Assembly (NCBI RefSeq): GCF_015645445.1 | Contig: NZ_JADOGI010000029.1 | Span: 1 to 64,000 of the forward strand | From: Nonomuraea cypriaca | GTDB taxonomy: Bacteria; Actinomycetota; Actinomycetes; Streptosporangiales; Streptosporangiaceae | Reading direction: 5' to 3' | DNA: 64,000 nt | Shown here: piece by piece, positions 1-10,622 of the stretch | Layout of the letters: each line of letters starts with the position of its first letter | Numbering within the stretch: the first letter of the stretch is position 1 | Position numbers and translations under genes: made by a program | Notes under the pieces: generated by a model | Told to the model about the DNA's origin: nothing | The model's input: only the letters and a program-made list of their open reading frames with translations | The model's database searches: none

Positions 1-95
1 GCCCCGGCCCCGGCCCCGGCCGCGCACGCGCGCCGGCGGCCGGCGGGGTGCCTCATCCCGGGCGACCCCGAACCGGGCCCACCACGCTGGGGCCC

Positions 96-272
96 GCGCT
101 CGGCAACCCCCGCGCTCGGCAAACCCCCCGCTCGGCAACCCGTGGCAATCCCGCGCTGGGGGACTCCGTGCTGGGCGATCCCGTGCTGGGCGATCCCGTG
201 CTGGGGGACTCCGTGCTGGGGGATCCCGTGCTGGGGGGACCCGCGCCGGGCGACCACGCGCTCGGCAGCAAC
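96..272. repeat. 15-bp minisatellite upstream of tilS
   Basis: Eight contiguous 15-bp units run from 153 to 272. The consensus is GTGCTGGGCGATCCC, with GGGGACTCC and GGGGATCCC variants; the units at 168-182 and 183-197 are identical. More degenerate units of the GCGCTCGGCAACCCC type precede them from 96. Because 15 is a multiple of three, the array stays open in several frames (it would encode an LGDPV-type pentapeptide), but no start or family supports a protein. It occupies the whole visible tilS leader. The first 50 bases of the window also hold a short CCCCGG repeat. Confidence 0.85.
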
Positions 273-300
273 GTGCGACAAGCTGCAGCAAGACGCGACA

Positions 301-1302
301 ATGGGACCTGTGGGCCCACATCCAGCCGTCGCCGATGTTCGCAGGGCGGTGCGTGAGGCGCTGGCCGACGTCCAGGAGGGCGCGCTGGTGCTGGCCGCGT
401 GCAGCGGCGGTGCCGACTCCCTGGCCCTGGCCGCCGCGCTCGGTTTCGCCGCCCCGCGGATGGGCCTGCGCGCCGGCCTGCTCACCGTGGACCACCAGCT
501 CCAGCCGGGATCCGCCGACCGGGCACGGACGGTGGCGTCCCTGGCGCCCGGGCTCGGCCTGGACCCCGCCGAGGTCCTCACCGTCACGGTCGGCGCCGCG
601 GGCGGCCCGGAGGCGGCGGCCAGGGACGCCAGATACGCCGCACTGGCCGCGGCGGCCGACCGGCTGGCCGCGGCGGCGGTCCTGCTCGGCCACACCAGGG
701 ACGACCAGGCGGAGACGGTGCTCCTCGGGCTGGCCAGAGGCAGCGGACCCCGATCCCTTTCCGGCATGGCCGCCACGGCCGGCCGATACCGCCGCCCGTT
801 CCTGACGATCCCCAGAGCCACCACCGTGGCCGCCTGCCAGGCCCTCGGCCTGGCGCCCTGGGACGACCCGCACAACGAGGACCCGCGCTACACGAGGGTC
901 AGGGTGCGAAGAAGGGTCCTGCCCGTCCTGGAGGAGGAGCTCGGCCCAGGAGTGGCGGAGGCGCTCGCGAGGACCGCCGCCATGGCCCGGGAGGACGCCG
1001 ACGCACTCGATCGATGGGCGGAATCGGCGTACCAGGATTGCGCTCTTAGCGATATCGGCGGGTCGGTGACGCTGGCAGTACCCGAGGTGGAAAAACTGCC
1101 CGACGCCGTCAGGCGGCGGGTGTTGCGGCGCGCGGCCATCGAGGCGGGGGCGCCGTCCGGTGCTCTGTCCGCGACCCACGTGCTGGCGGCGGACCGGCTG
1201 ATCACGCGCTGGCGGGGGCAGAAGGCCGTGGACCTCCCCGGGGGTCTGTCCGTCATCCGCCGGTATGACACCCTGATACTCGCCATCAGTCCCATCCCGT
1301 AA
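301..1302 (+). CDS. tilS: tRNA(Ile)-lysidine synthetase
   Basis: TilS ligates lysine to C34 of the tRNA-Ile2 anticodon using ATP, so that it reads AUA. The PP-loop motif SGGADS sits at residues 35-40, followed by the VDHQLQPGS and [12 protein letters not shown] segments typical of the N-type ATP pyrophosphatase domain; the C-terminal part is a short substrate-binding region. The ATG at 301 gives 333 residues. Reading back to 142 would only add translated minisatellite, so the shorter start is preferred; no good ribosome-binding site is visible, so a leaderless transcript is possible. hpt follows after 10 bp, the usual tilS-hpt-ftsH order. Confidence 0.93.
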   Translation: MGPVGPHPAVADVRRAVREALADVQEGALVLAACSGGADSLALAAALGFAAPRMGLRAGLLTVDHQLQPGSADRARTVASLAPGLGLDPAEVLTVTVGAAGGPEAAARDARYAALAAAADRLAAAAVLLGHTRDDQAETVLLGLARGSGPRSLSGMAATAGRYRRPFLTIPRATTVAACQALGLAPWDDPHNEDPRYTRVRVRRRVLPVLEEELGPGVAEALARTAAMAREDADALDRWAESAYQDCALSDIGGSVTLAVPEVEKLPDAVRRRVLRRAAIEAGAPSGALSATHVLAADRLITRWRGQKAVDLPGGLSVIRRYDTLILAISPIP

Positions 1303-1312
1303 GGAACCACAG

Positions 1313-1864
1313 GTGGACGCTGCCGACATGGGCCACGACCTGGAAAAGGTGCTCATCCCCGAGGAGGAGTTGCAGGCCAAGATCAAAGAGCTGGCCGGCC
1401 GGATAGACAGGGACTACGCGGGCAAGGACGTGCTGCTCGTGGGTGTGTTGAAGGGCGCCGTCATGGTGATGGCGGACCTGGCCAGGGCGTTGCACGTGCC
1501 CGTGCAGATGGACTGGATGGCGGTGTCGTCGTACGGTGCGGGCACCAAGTCGTCCGGCGTCGTACGCGTGCTGAAAGACCTCGACACCGACATCTTGCAC
1601 CGCCACGTGCTGATCGTCGAGGACATCATCGACTCGGGGTTGACCCTGCACTGGCTGCTGGAAAACCTGAAGTCGCGCAATCCCGCCTCGCTGGAGGTCT
1701 GCACCGCGTTGCGCAAGCCGGACGCGGTGAAGGTGCCGATCGACGTGAAATACGTGGGCTTCGACATTCCGAGTGAGTTCGTCATCGGTTATGGCCTCGA
1801 CTACGCGGAGCGATACCGGAACCTTCCGTTCATCGGCACTCTCGCCCCACACGTTTATATGTAG
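1313..1864 (+). CDS. hpt: Hypoxanthine phosphoribosyltransferase
   Basis: Converts hypoxanthine (and guanine) plus PRPP to IMP (GMP) in purine salvage. The 183-residue protein has the PRPP-binding loop [14 protein letters not shown] at residues 99-112, the LKGAV flap region near residue 47 and the C-terminal [19 protein letters not shown] signature (here VIGYGLDY). The GTG at 1313 follows AAGGAA at 1301-1306; an ATG at 1328 is an alternative. It lies between tilS and ftsH, a widely conserved bacterial arrangement. Confidence 0.95.
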   Translation: MDAADMGHDLEKVLIPEEELQAKIKELAGRIDRDYAGKDVLLVGVLKGAVMVMADLARALHVPVQMDWMAVSSYGAGTKSSGVVRVLKDLDTDILHRHVLIVEDIIDSGLTLHWLLENLKSRNPASLEVCTALRKPDAVKVPIDVKYVGFDIPSEFVIGYGLDYAERYRNLPFIGTLAPHVYM

Positions 1865-2103
1865 CAATCCCGGCCACGGCCGGGAACATCGCCCAACGTG
1901 ACGTACGTTGATAAGGCAAGGCCGGTGTAGCGGGCGGGTGCATCCTGCGCGCGTCGCCGGTGTACCTTCAGACTCCGGGAGGGTGACCCCGTGTCCCCTT
2001 CGGGTAGTCAGAAGTCGCGGCGTCGGATGCCGCGGCCCCGGGCCAGCCCGGGGTTCCAGGCCATGGTCAGGAAGGGACGGGCCCGCAAGGGGTTCCGCAT
2101 CGG

Positions 2104-4094
<1,991 letters not shown>

Positions 4095-4098
<4 letters not shown>

Positions 4099-4673
4099 CG
4101 CATTACGACGTCGACCTGGGGCGAATCGAGAAGGCCGTCCGCGAGATCCTCTACGCCATCGGCGAGGATCCCGACCGCGACGGCCTCATCGAGACGCCCG
4201 CCCGGGTCGCGAGGGCCATGGCCGAGCAGTATTCAGGGCTCGGCCAGACGCCGGAAGACGTCCTGACCAAGGTCTTCGACGTCGATCACGATGAGATGAT
4301 CCTGGTCAGGGACATCGAGGTCTATTCGTCCTGTGAGCACCACCTGGTCCCGTTCCACGGGGTGGCCCACGTGGGCTACATCCCCAACGAGCGCGGCCAG
4401 GTGACGGGCCTGTCCAAGCTGGCCCGCCTGGTCGACGTCTTCGCCCGCCGGCCGCAGGTGCAGGAGCGCATGACGTCCCAGATCGCCGACGCCCTGATGC
4501 GGGTGCTGGAGCCGCGCGGGGTGATCGTGGTGGTCGAGGCCGAGCATCTGTGCATGACGATGCGCGGCGTACGTAAACCGGGTGCCAAGACCGTCACCTC
4601 GGCCGTCCGCGGTAGTTTCCGTACGAGCGACAAGACGCGCTCCGAAGCGATGGCGTTGATCCTCGGCCGATGA
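4095..4673 (+). CDS. folE: GTP cyclohydrolase I
   Basis: First step of folate (tetrahydropterin) synthesis: GTP to 7,8-dihydroneopterin triphosphate. The 192-residue protein shows the zinc ligands Cys80 and His83 in [10 protein letters not shown] and Cys153 in HLCMTMRGV, with the [15 protein letters not shown] signature between them. The GTG start overlaps the ftsH stop by four bases (GTGA), which implies translational coupling. Confidence 0.96.
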
Positions 4674-4719
4674 GGTCCGAACCGGGTACCCACGATGTCT
4701 GCATGTGTGGGGGAGCGCC

Positions 4720-4725
4720 TAGGCT
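4720..4725 (+). promoter_or_regulatory. Probable -10 element for leaderless folP
   Basis: TAGGCT ends six bases before the folP ATG at 4732, the spacing expected when transcription starts at or next to the A of the ATG. There is no Shine-Dalgarno sequence in between, which fits a leaderless mRNA. No clear -35 hexamer is visible. The same TAGGCT with a six-base gap precedes the gene at 42899. Confidence 0.55.
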
Positions 4726-4731
4726 TGGCCC

Positions 4732-5589
4732 ATGACTAGCGTGCCCATCAACGCGCCAGGAGGTGCGCAGCGGTGCCTCGTCATGGGTGTGGTCAATGTG
4801 ACCCCCGATTCGTTCTCCGACGGCGGCCAGTGGTTCGACGTGGAGACCGCCGTACGACACGGCCTTGACCTGGTGCGGGAGGGTGCCGACATGGTCGACG
4901 TGGGCGGCGAGTCCACCCGTCCCGGAGCGACCAGGGTGTCGCTGGAGGAGGAGCTGGCCAGGGTCGTCCCGGTGATCAGGGCGCTCGCCGCCGAGGGCGT
5001 GACGGTCAGCGTCGACACGATGCGCGCCGAGGTCGCCAGGGCGGCCGTGGAGGCCGGGGCGCGACTGGTCAACGACGTGAGCGGCGGCCTCGCCGACCCC
5101 GAGATGCCGCGCGTGGTGGCCGCGACCGGCGTGACCTACGTGGTCATGCACTGGCGCGGCCACAGTCATGACATGTACAGCCGCGCGGTCTACGCCGACG
5201 TGGTGACCGAGGTGCGTGAGGAGCTGAGCAAGCGCGTGGACCTGGTCCTGGCCGAGGGGGTGTCGCACGAGCAGATCGTGCTCGACCCCGGCCTCGGCTT
5301 CGCCAAGCACGCCAAGCACAGTTGGGCGGTGCTGGCCGGGCTTCCGCGACTGACCGAGATGGGCTACCCGCTGCTCGTGGGGGCGTCGCGCAAGGGATTC
5401 CTGGGACGGCTGCTGGCAGGCCCCGACGGCACACCCCGGCCGTTCAGCCGCAGCGACGACGCGACCGTGGCGGTGACCGCGCTGGCCGCGCACGCCGGCG
5501 CGTGGTGCGTACGCGTCCACCAGGTGGGACCCAATGCCGATGCCGTCCGCGTGGCCGCCGCATGGAAGAGAGCCGGAGCCAATACATGA
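4732..5589 (+). CDS. folP: Dihydropteroate synthase
   Basis: Condenses p-aminobenzoate with 6-hydroxymethyl-dihydropterin pyrophosphate to dihydropteroate; the sulfonamide target. The TIM-barrel signatures are present: MGVVNVTPDSFSDGG near residue 15, the VDVGGESTRPG loop, NDVSGG and DPGLGFAKHAKHSW. At 285 residues it has normal length. The stop overlaps the next start (ATGA), so four genes from here to 6890 are chained by overlaps. Confidence 0.96.
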   Translation: MTSVPINAPGGAQRCLVMGVVNVTPDSFSDGGQWFDVETAVRHGLDLVREGADMVDVGGESTRPGATRVSLEEELARVVPVIRALAAEGVTVSVDTMRAEVARAAVEAGARLVNDVSGGLADPEMPRVVAATGVTYVVMHWRGHSHDMYSRAVYADVVTEVREELSKRVDLVLAEGVSHEQIVLDPGLGFAKHAKHSWAVLAGLPRLTEMGYPLLVGASRKGFLGRLLAGPDGTPRPFSRSDDATVAVTALAAHAGAWCVRVHQVGPNADAVRVAAAWKRAGANT

Positions 5590-6035
5590 GCGTCGAAACT
5601 GCCGCCATCGAGACGGTCAACCAGGAGTTCTACTCCGCCATCGAGAGCGCCGACCTCGACAAGATGACCGAGGTCTGGGCGGAGGACACGGCCGACGACC
5701 AGGTGAGCTGCGTCCACCCGGGCTGGACCCTGCTGTCGGGCAGGTCGGAGGTGCTGCGGTCGTGGGCGCTGATCATGGCGAACACGACCTACATCCAGTT
5801 CGTGCTGACCGACGTCAACACGACCGTGCTGGGCGACGTGGCCGTGCTCACCTGTGTGGAGAACATCCTCACCGCGGGTGAGGAAGGTGAGTCCAGCTTC
5901 GCCGCGGGCAAGGTGGTGGCCAGCAACGTCTACATCCGCACCGGGCAGGGCTGGCGGCTGTGGATGCACCACGGTTCGCCGGTGCTGCAGGGGGATGATG
6001 ACGACGACGAGGAGGACGGCGAGCTTGAGCACTGA
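5586..6035 (+). CDS. Nuclear transport factor 2 (SnoaL-like) family protein
   Basis: A 149-residue alpha+beta-barrel protein of the NTF2/SnoaL-like superfamily: an N-terminal helix pair (FYSAIESADLDKMTEVW), a CVHPGW segment and a C-terminal curved sheet ending in GWRLWMHHGSPV. The last 15 residues are almost all Asp/Glu. Its place between folP and folB is conserved in actinomycetes, yet no folate reaction is assigned to it. The ATG at 5586 overlaps the folP stop. A ligand-binding or stabilising role in the pathway is inference only. Confidence 0.85.
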   Translation: MSVETAAIETVNQEFYSAIESADLDKMTEVWAEDTADDQVSCVHPGWTLLSGRSEVLRSWALIMANTTYIQFVLTDVNTTVLGDVAVLTCVENILTAGEEGESSFAAGKVVASNVYIRTGQGWRLWMHHGSPVLQGDDDDDEEDGELEH

Positions 6036-6390
6036 TCGCATCGCTCTCAAGGGCCTGCGCGCCCGGGGGAGACACGGTGTGCTCGCTGCCGAGCGGGAGC
6101 TCGGACAGGAGTTCGTGATCGACGCGACGCTGTTCCTCGACACCGCGCCCGCCGCGGCCGGTGACGATCTCACCAAGACGGTCCACTACGGGGAGCTGGC
6201 CGAGGCCCTGGCCGGGGTCGTGCGGGGTGAGCCCGTCGAGCTGATCGAGACGCTCGCGCAGCGGCTGGCCGACGTGTGCCTGGCCAGCGAGCTGGTCAGC
6301 AAGGTCGAGGTGAGTGTGCACAAGCCGGCGGCGCCGATCCCGCTGCCGTTCGACGACGTGGTCGTGACGATCGAGCGGAGCCGCGCATGA
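6025..6390 (+). CDS. folB: Dihydroneopterin aldolase
   Basis: Cleaves 7,8-dihydroneopterin to 6-hydroxymethyl-dihydropterin and glycolaldehyde. The protein begins STDRIALKGLRARGRHGVL, the usual FolB N-terminus, and contains the VHYGELAEAL segment and the KPAAPIPLPFDDV C-terminal motif. The TTG at 6025 is chosen because GGAGGACGG lies just upstream and the family starts here; it overlaps the preceding gene by 11 bases. Length 121 residues, normal for FolB. Confidence 0.93.
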   Translation: MSTDRIALKGLRARGRHGVLAAERELGQEFVIDATLFLDTAPAAAGDDLTKTVHYGELAEALAGVVRGEPVELIETLAQRLADVCLASELVSKVEVSVHKPAAPIPLPFDDVVVTIERSRA

Positions 6391-6890
6391 AGGTCGTCCT
6401 CGCTCTCGGCAGCAACCTGGGGGACAGGTTCCAGACGTTGCAGGGCGCCGTGGACACCTTGTTCGACGCCCCCGGGCTCAACTTCGTCAAGGCGTCGCCG
6501 GTCTACGAGACGGATCCGGTCGGCGGTCCCGGGGGGCAGGAGCCGTACCTCAACGCGGTCGTGGTGGCCGAGACCATCCTGGAGCCGCACGCGCTGCTGG
6601 AGCGGGCGCTGAGCGTCGAGAACGCCTTCGGGCGGGTCCGCGCCGAGCGCTGGGGGGCGCGTACGCTCGACGTCGACCTGATCGTCGTGGGCGAGACCGT
6701 CTGCGCGGACGCGGAGCTGACGCTGCCGCATCCGCGCGTTCACGAGCGCGCGTTCGTGCTCGTGCCCTGGTCGCAGGCCGATCCCGAGGCCGCGATCCCC
6801 GGCCGCGGCCGGGTGTCCGACCTGCTCGAAGGGCTCGACACGCGAGGTGTACGCCTGCGCGCGGACCTGACCCTGGAGATGCCGGATTGA
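6387..6890 (+). CDS. folK: 2-amino-4-hydroxy-6-hydroxymethyldihydropteridine pyrophosphokinase
   Basis: Transfers pyrophosphate from ATP to 6-hydroxymethyl-dihydropterin, giving the FolP substrate. Signatures: LALGSNLGDR at the N-terminus, the YETDPVGGPGGQEPYLNAV segment, and RWGARTLDVDLIV followed by LPHPRVHERAFVL. The ATG overlaps the folB stop (ATGA). With folE, folP and folB this completes most of the dihydropteroate branch in one operon. Confidence 0.95.
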   Translation: MKVVLALGSNLGDRFQTLQGAVDTLFDAPGLNFVKASPVYETDPVGGPGGQEPYLNAVVVAETILEPHALLERALSVENAFGRVRAERWGARTLDVDLIVVGETVCADAELTLPHPRVHERAFVLVPWSQADPEAAIPGRGRVSDLLEGLDTRGVRLRADLTLEMPD

Positions 6891-7342
6891 AGCCTACGAA
6901 CCCGATCCACCTGGTCGGCGTCGTCGTCGTCGCCGCACTCCTGACCTGGCTGGCGGTCGGGGAGCTCTACTCCACGCTGCCCGTCATGCCGTGGACCGCG
7001 ATCCCCACGGTGCTGCTGCTGGCCATCGGCGAGGGCTACAGCGCCTGGGCCACCAGGGCCAGGCTCACCAGGAAGCCCGGCACCAAGCCCGTGGAGCCGC
7101 TGGCGGTGGCCCGGCTGGCGGCGCTGGCGAAGGCGTCGGCGTACGCGGGGGCGCTGTTCGCGGGGGTGTTCGCCGGGTTCGCGCTCTACACGGTGCAGAT
7201 GCTCGACCGGCAGACGCCGCGCGGGGAGTTCTTCGTCGCGACGGGGTCCTTCGTCTCGTGTGTCGTGCTCATCTGCGCCGCCCTCTACCTCGAACACGCG
7301 TGCCGCATCCCGAAGGACCCCGACGAGGTCAAGCGCGACTAG
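6887..7342 (+). CDS. DUF3180 membrane protein
   Basis: A 151-residue protein with four predicted hydrophobic helices (about residues 8-27, 33-52, 78-101 and 114-134), matching the actinobacterial DUF3180 family that closes folate operons. The TTG start overlaps the folK stop. Function unknown; a folate-pathway link rests on position only. Its stop codon overlaps the stop of the convergent minus-strand gene by a few bases. Confidence 0.88.
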   Translation: MKPTNPIHLVGVVVVAALLTWLAVGELYSTLPVMPWTAIPTVLLLAIGEGYSAWATRARLTRKPGTKPVEPLAVARLAALAKASAYAGALFAGVFAGFALYTVQMLDRQTPRGEFFVATGSFVSCVVLICAALYLEHACRIPKDPDEVKRD

Positions 7343-7524
7343 TTGTCGTCGGTCAGGTCTTCCATGGCCGGCCGCGATCTGGCGTGCATCCTGTCGTGCC
7401 ACATCTCGCGCTGCAGCAGGCGCAACGCGCGGCGGAGCACGTCGCTCGGCCGCTCGCCTTCCCGGAGGGCGGCCCGGATGATCCGCTCGTCTTCGGCGTT
7501 GGCCGGGAAGTCGAAGCTAGCCAT
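7339..7524 (-). CDS. Small ribbon-helix-helix-like protein
   Basis: A 61-residue protein of composition [16 protein letters not shown] ... PSDVLRRALRLLQREMW. The start, a short beta-like stretch, then DERIIRAALREGERPSDVLRRAL resembles ParD/CopG-type ribbon-helix-helix DNA-binding proteins. No toxin gene is adjacent. Its ATG overlaps the last eight bases of the acyltransferase gene, so it is probably translated from the same mRNA. The family assignment is by pattern only. Confidence 0.6.
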   Translation of the reverse strand: MASFDFPANAEDERIIRAALREGERPSDVLRRALRLLQREMWHDRMHARSRPAMEDLTDDN

Positions 7525-8677
7525 GCCCCGAGCCTAGGGAACCGCCGACTTCCTTGTCCTGTCTTTGCGATACCGGCGTGCGGCGGCGGCCGAAGAGGTA
7601 GATGACGGGAAGCGTGCAGATCAGGGGGCCGATGACGGCGACGGGCCGCTCCAGCCACCAGATCACGTCCGGCGGGATCCGGGCGCCCAGGTTGCCGAAC
7701 ACCCACCACGACACTCCCAGTGAGATGGCCATCCCGGTCGTGTGGAACAGGAACAGCGGCAGCGCGTACCTGTTGATGAAGTCGTTGAGCCGGCGCCATC
7801 CCGGCTTCTCCAGTACGCGTTCCATCGCCGGCCGCAGCACCTCGACCAGCCCGATCTGGAACAGCAGCAGGGCGACGATCACGAACGTGGGCGGGGCCAT
7901 GTTGGACCACTTGTCGCCGGGCACGCCCACCATGGAGCCCGGGTAGATGCCGGAGTAGACCAGGCCGAAGAGGGCGAACAGGCCGGTCCACAGCACGGCG
8001 ACGTCGTAGCGCCTGGGCAGGACGACGATCCGCTCGTAGAAGAAGCCGGCCTGGTGGGCCAGGCCCCAGACGAGCAGCATGTTGAGCCAGCCGGCCCATT
8101 CGACGCCGTACCTGAAGCGTATGACGTCGACCACCAGGGCCGCGCCGCCGAGCCAGATCAGGGCCAGCACGTCGAAGCGGTGGTGCAGCCACAGCGCCAC
8201 CGGCAGCAGCGCGATCAGCACCAGGTAGACGCCGAGGAACCACAGCGGGCTGAGCACCAGCAGCACCACCCGCCACATCCAGTCGATCTGGAACGTGAGC
8301 GTGACCACCGCCCCGATCGCGATCCACACGCCGGACAGGAAGAGGGCCGGTAACGCCAGCGCGCGGATGCGCCGCAGGACGAACGCGCCGATGCCGACGC
8401 CGCGCGCCCTGGCGCGGTTCCAGGACAGCAGGTGTACGTGGCCGCCGACGTAGAAGAACAGCGGCAGCACCTGCAGCAGCCAGGTGAGGATCCACAGCCC
8501 CGAGGTGAAGCCCAGCGGGCTGGTGGGTTCGGGGCCGTGCGGCCGCCACTCCAGGATCGTGAAGGCCCAGTGCCAGACCACGACGACGATCAGGCTCAGC
8601 GCGCGAAGCCAGTCCACATACTTGTCGCGTTCGGGGGGTTTCACTGGGCTCACTTGTCTGTCACTTGTCGATGTCAC
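7517..8677 (-). CDS. Acyltransferase family 3 membrane protein
   Basis: About 386 residues with roughly ten transmembrane helices. The N-terminal [19 protein letters not shown] carries the R-x10-H pattern of the acyltransferase_3 (OafA/YrhL) family, which transfers acyl groups onto extracytoplasmic sugars or lipids. The GTG at 8677 overlaps the nuoD-like stop by 17 bases; GTG codons at 8653 and 8644 are alternative starts. It is the middle gene of a nuoD-like, acyltransferase, small RHH operon. The acceptor substrate cannot be told. Confidence 0.85.
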   Translation of the reverse strand: MTSTSDRQVSPVKPPERDKYVDWLRALSLIVVVVWHWAFTILEWRPHGPEPTSPLGFTSGLWILTWLLQVLPLFFYVGGHVHLLSWNRARARGVGIGAFVLRRIRALALPALFLSGVWIAIGAVVTLTFQIDWMWRVVLLVLSPLWFLGVYLVLIALLPVALWLHHRFDVLALIWLGGAALVVDVIRFRYGVEWAGWLNMLLVWGLAHQAGFFYERIVVLPRRYDVAVLWTGLFALFGLVYSGIYPGSMVGVPGDKWSNMAPPTFVIVALLLFQIGLVEVLRPAMERVLEKPGWRRLNDFINRYALPLFLFHTTGMAISLGVSWWVFGNLGARIPPDVIWWLERPVAVIGPLICTLPVIYLFGRRRTPVSQRQDKEVGGSLGSGHG

Positions 8678-9806
8678 CCACGACGAAGAACATCGAGCCG
8701 AGAATGGCGACCATGTCGGCGACCAGGTGGCCGGGCAGCATCTCGCGCAGCACCTGGATGTTGCTGTAGGAGGCGGAGCGCAGCTTGAGCCGCCACGGGG
8801 TCTTGTCGCCCTTGGAGACGAGGTAGTAGCCGTTGATGCCGAGCGGATTCTCCGTCCACGCGTACGTGTGCCCCTCCGGCACCTTGAGCACCTTCGGCAG
8901 CCGCTGGTTGATCGGCCCAGGAGGCAGCGAGCGCAGCCGGTCGACGCAGGACTCGGCCAGGTCGAGCGAGACCTTGAGCTGTTCGACCAGGATCTCGAAC
9001 CGGGCGTGACAGTCGCCGGCCTCCCGGGTGACGACCTTCACCGGCAGCTCGGGGTAGGCGAGGTAGGGCTCGTCGCGCCGCAGGTCGAAGTCGACGCCGG
9101 AGGCTCGGGCGATGGGTCCGCTGACGCCGTACTGCATGATCTGCTCGCGTGACAGCACACCGACGCCCTTGGTGCGGGCGATGAAGATGTCGTTGTGCAG
9201 GATCAGGTTCTCGATGTCGGGCACGCGGCGGCGGGTCTCCGCGACGGCCTCGGCCACCCGGTCCAGCCAGCCCAGCGGCAGGTCCTCCTTGAGCCCTCCG
9301 ACCCGGTTGAACATGTAGTGCATGCGCCCGCCTGAGATCTCCTCCATGACGGCCTGGATGCGCTCGCGCTCGTTGAAGGAGTAGAACACCGGCGTGATCG
9401 CGCCCAGCTCCAGCGGATAGGAGCCGAGGAACATCAGGTGGTTGAGCACCCGGTTGAGCTCGGCCAGCAGTGTGCGGGCCCACACGGCCCTGACCGGCGG
9501 CTCCATGCCGAGCAGGCGCTCGGCGGCGAGCACCACGCCCAGCTCGTTGGCGAAGCCGGACAGCCAGTCATGCCTGTTGGCCAGCATGATGATCTGCCGG
9601 TAGTCGCGCACCTCGAACAGTTTCTCCGCGCCCCGGTGCATGTAGCCGATGATCGGCTCGGCGGTGGCGATGCGCTCGCCGTCGAGCGTCAGCCGCAGCC
9701 TGAGCACGCCGTGCGTGGACGGGTGCTGTGGGCCGATGTTGAGGATCATGTCCTCCGTGGCCAGCTCTTTCGCGCCCGCACCGATTCCGACCACACGTTC
9801 CGTCAT
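8661..9806 (-). CDS. Orphan NADH-quinone oxidoreductase subunit D-like protein
   Basis: Homologue of the 49-kDa/NuoD subunit of complex I, with no other nuo gene beside it; streptomycetes also carry such a second nuoD. It keeps GPQHPSTHG (His32 aligns with the quinone-site histidine), GYMHRGAEK with Arg58, and the C-terminal [12 protein letters not shown]. Twenty-three residues after Arg58, where canonical subunits have the quinone-contacting Tyr of the RLDY motif, this protein has Trp81 in NRHDW. The C-terminus ends in DIDK instead of the usual DVDR. It may be an alternative or non-redox assembly component; quinone reduction is doubtful. Confidence 0.9.
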   Translation of the reverse strand: MTERVVGIGAGAKELATEDMILNIGPQHPSTHGVLRLRLTLDGERIATAEPIIGYMHRGAEKLFEVRDYRQIIMLANRHDWLSGFANELGVVLAAERLLGMEPPVRAVWARTLLAELNRVLNHLMFLGSYPLELGAITPVFYSFNERERIQAVMEEISGGRMHYMFNRVGGLKEDLPLGWLDRVAEAVAETRRRVPDIENLILHNDIFIARTKGVGVLSREQIMQYGVSGPIARASGVDFDLRRDEPYLAYPELPVKVVTREAGDCHARFEILVEQLKVSLDLAESCVDRLRSLPPGPINQRLPKVLKVPEGHTYAWTENPLGINGYYLVSKGDKTPWRLKLRSASYSNIQVLREMLPGHLVADMVAILGSMFFVVGDIDK

Positions 9807-9928
9807 ACCGCCATGCTGCCACCACGTGGAGGGGTGATCCAGCGCAGCGGATGGTCAAGGAATGGTATGGAAACGCATTCCGAAGCCGGACACGGGGAGT
9901 AATAGCGTGAATGGGGGGAGAAAACACC

Positions 9929-10621
9929 ATGAGGAGAGCTCTTTTCGATGTCGTGGCGCTGATCACCCGGGTGGCGCTCGGCGTGATTTTCGTGGCCCAC
10001 GGCTGGCAGAAGTGGCAGAGCGGCATTGGCGCGACGACGCAGGGATTCAGGGACATGGGGGTCCCGATGCCCGCGCTCACGGCCGGATACACCACGGTCG
10101 TGGAGACCCTGGGCGGCATCCTGATGATCCTTGGCCTGCTGGTCCGGCCGGTGGCGCTGCTGTTCCTGATCGGCATGCTCGGCGCGATCGTCTTTGTGCA
10201 CGCCGGGAACGGGGTGCTGACCGCTGACAACGGGTGGGAGCTGCCGGGCGCGCTCGGCGCGCTGAGCCTGCTGTTCCTGACGTTGGGCGGCGGACGGATC
10301 GGGCTCGACGGGCTGCTCGGGGCGATCTTCCGCAGGCGGGGCGAACGCCGCGCCGCCGAGGAGGAGCTCGCCGCGCACGCGCCCCGGACGCCGGTCGGCG
10401 GGCCGTCGAACGTCACGCCGGCCGCCGGGCCGACGGCCCAGTCCAAGGAGCCGTCCGAGCCGGGGCAACCGGCCCAGCCGGAACAGCCGGCCGAACCGCG
10501 GCAGCCGTCCGAACAGCCGCACCCGCCGACGTCCAGCAAACTCAACGACGAGGACATGCGGGACATCGACGCGCTGATCTCGGACGAGCCGCCGCAGCAC
10601 CGCAAGCCGCCGAACCGCTGA
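9929..10621 (+). CDS. DoxX family membrane protein
   Basis: The first 130 residues form four membrane helices of the DoxX/SURF4 fold, starting RRALFDVVALITRVALGVIF with the conserved AHGWQKW segment and PVALLFLIGMLGAIVFVH. The last 90 residues are a hydrophilic Pro/Glu/Gln-rich tail containing repeated QPAQPEQP-like units. DoxX proteins are linked to thiol redox and membrane-associated oxidoreductase complexes in mycobacteria. The ATG at 9929 follows GGGGAG with good spacing; an ATG at 9911 is possible. It is convergent with, and two bases from, the next gene. Confidence 0.85.
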   Translation: MRRALFDVVALITRVALGVIFVAHGWQKWQSGIGATTQGFRDMGVPMPALTAGYTTVVETLGGILMILGLLVRPVALLFLIGMLGAIVFVHAGNGVLTADNGWELPGALGALSLLFLTLGGGRIGLDGLLGAIFRRRGERRAAEEELAAHAPRTPVGGPSNVTPAAGPTAQSKEPSEPGQPAQPEQPAEPRQPSEQPHPPTSSKLNDEDMRDIDALISDEPPQHRKPPNR

Positions 10622-10622
10622 G

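Noticed and set aside
48..356. A 102-codon frame with LGDPV repeats and an N-terminal extension of tilS
   Set aside because: Only the translated minisatellite; the conserved TilS sequence begins at 301.
7339..7524. Type II toxin-antitoxin system
   Set aside because: The small protein looks like an antitoxin-type DNA binder, but no toxin-like gene is next to it.
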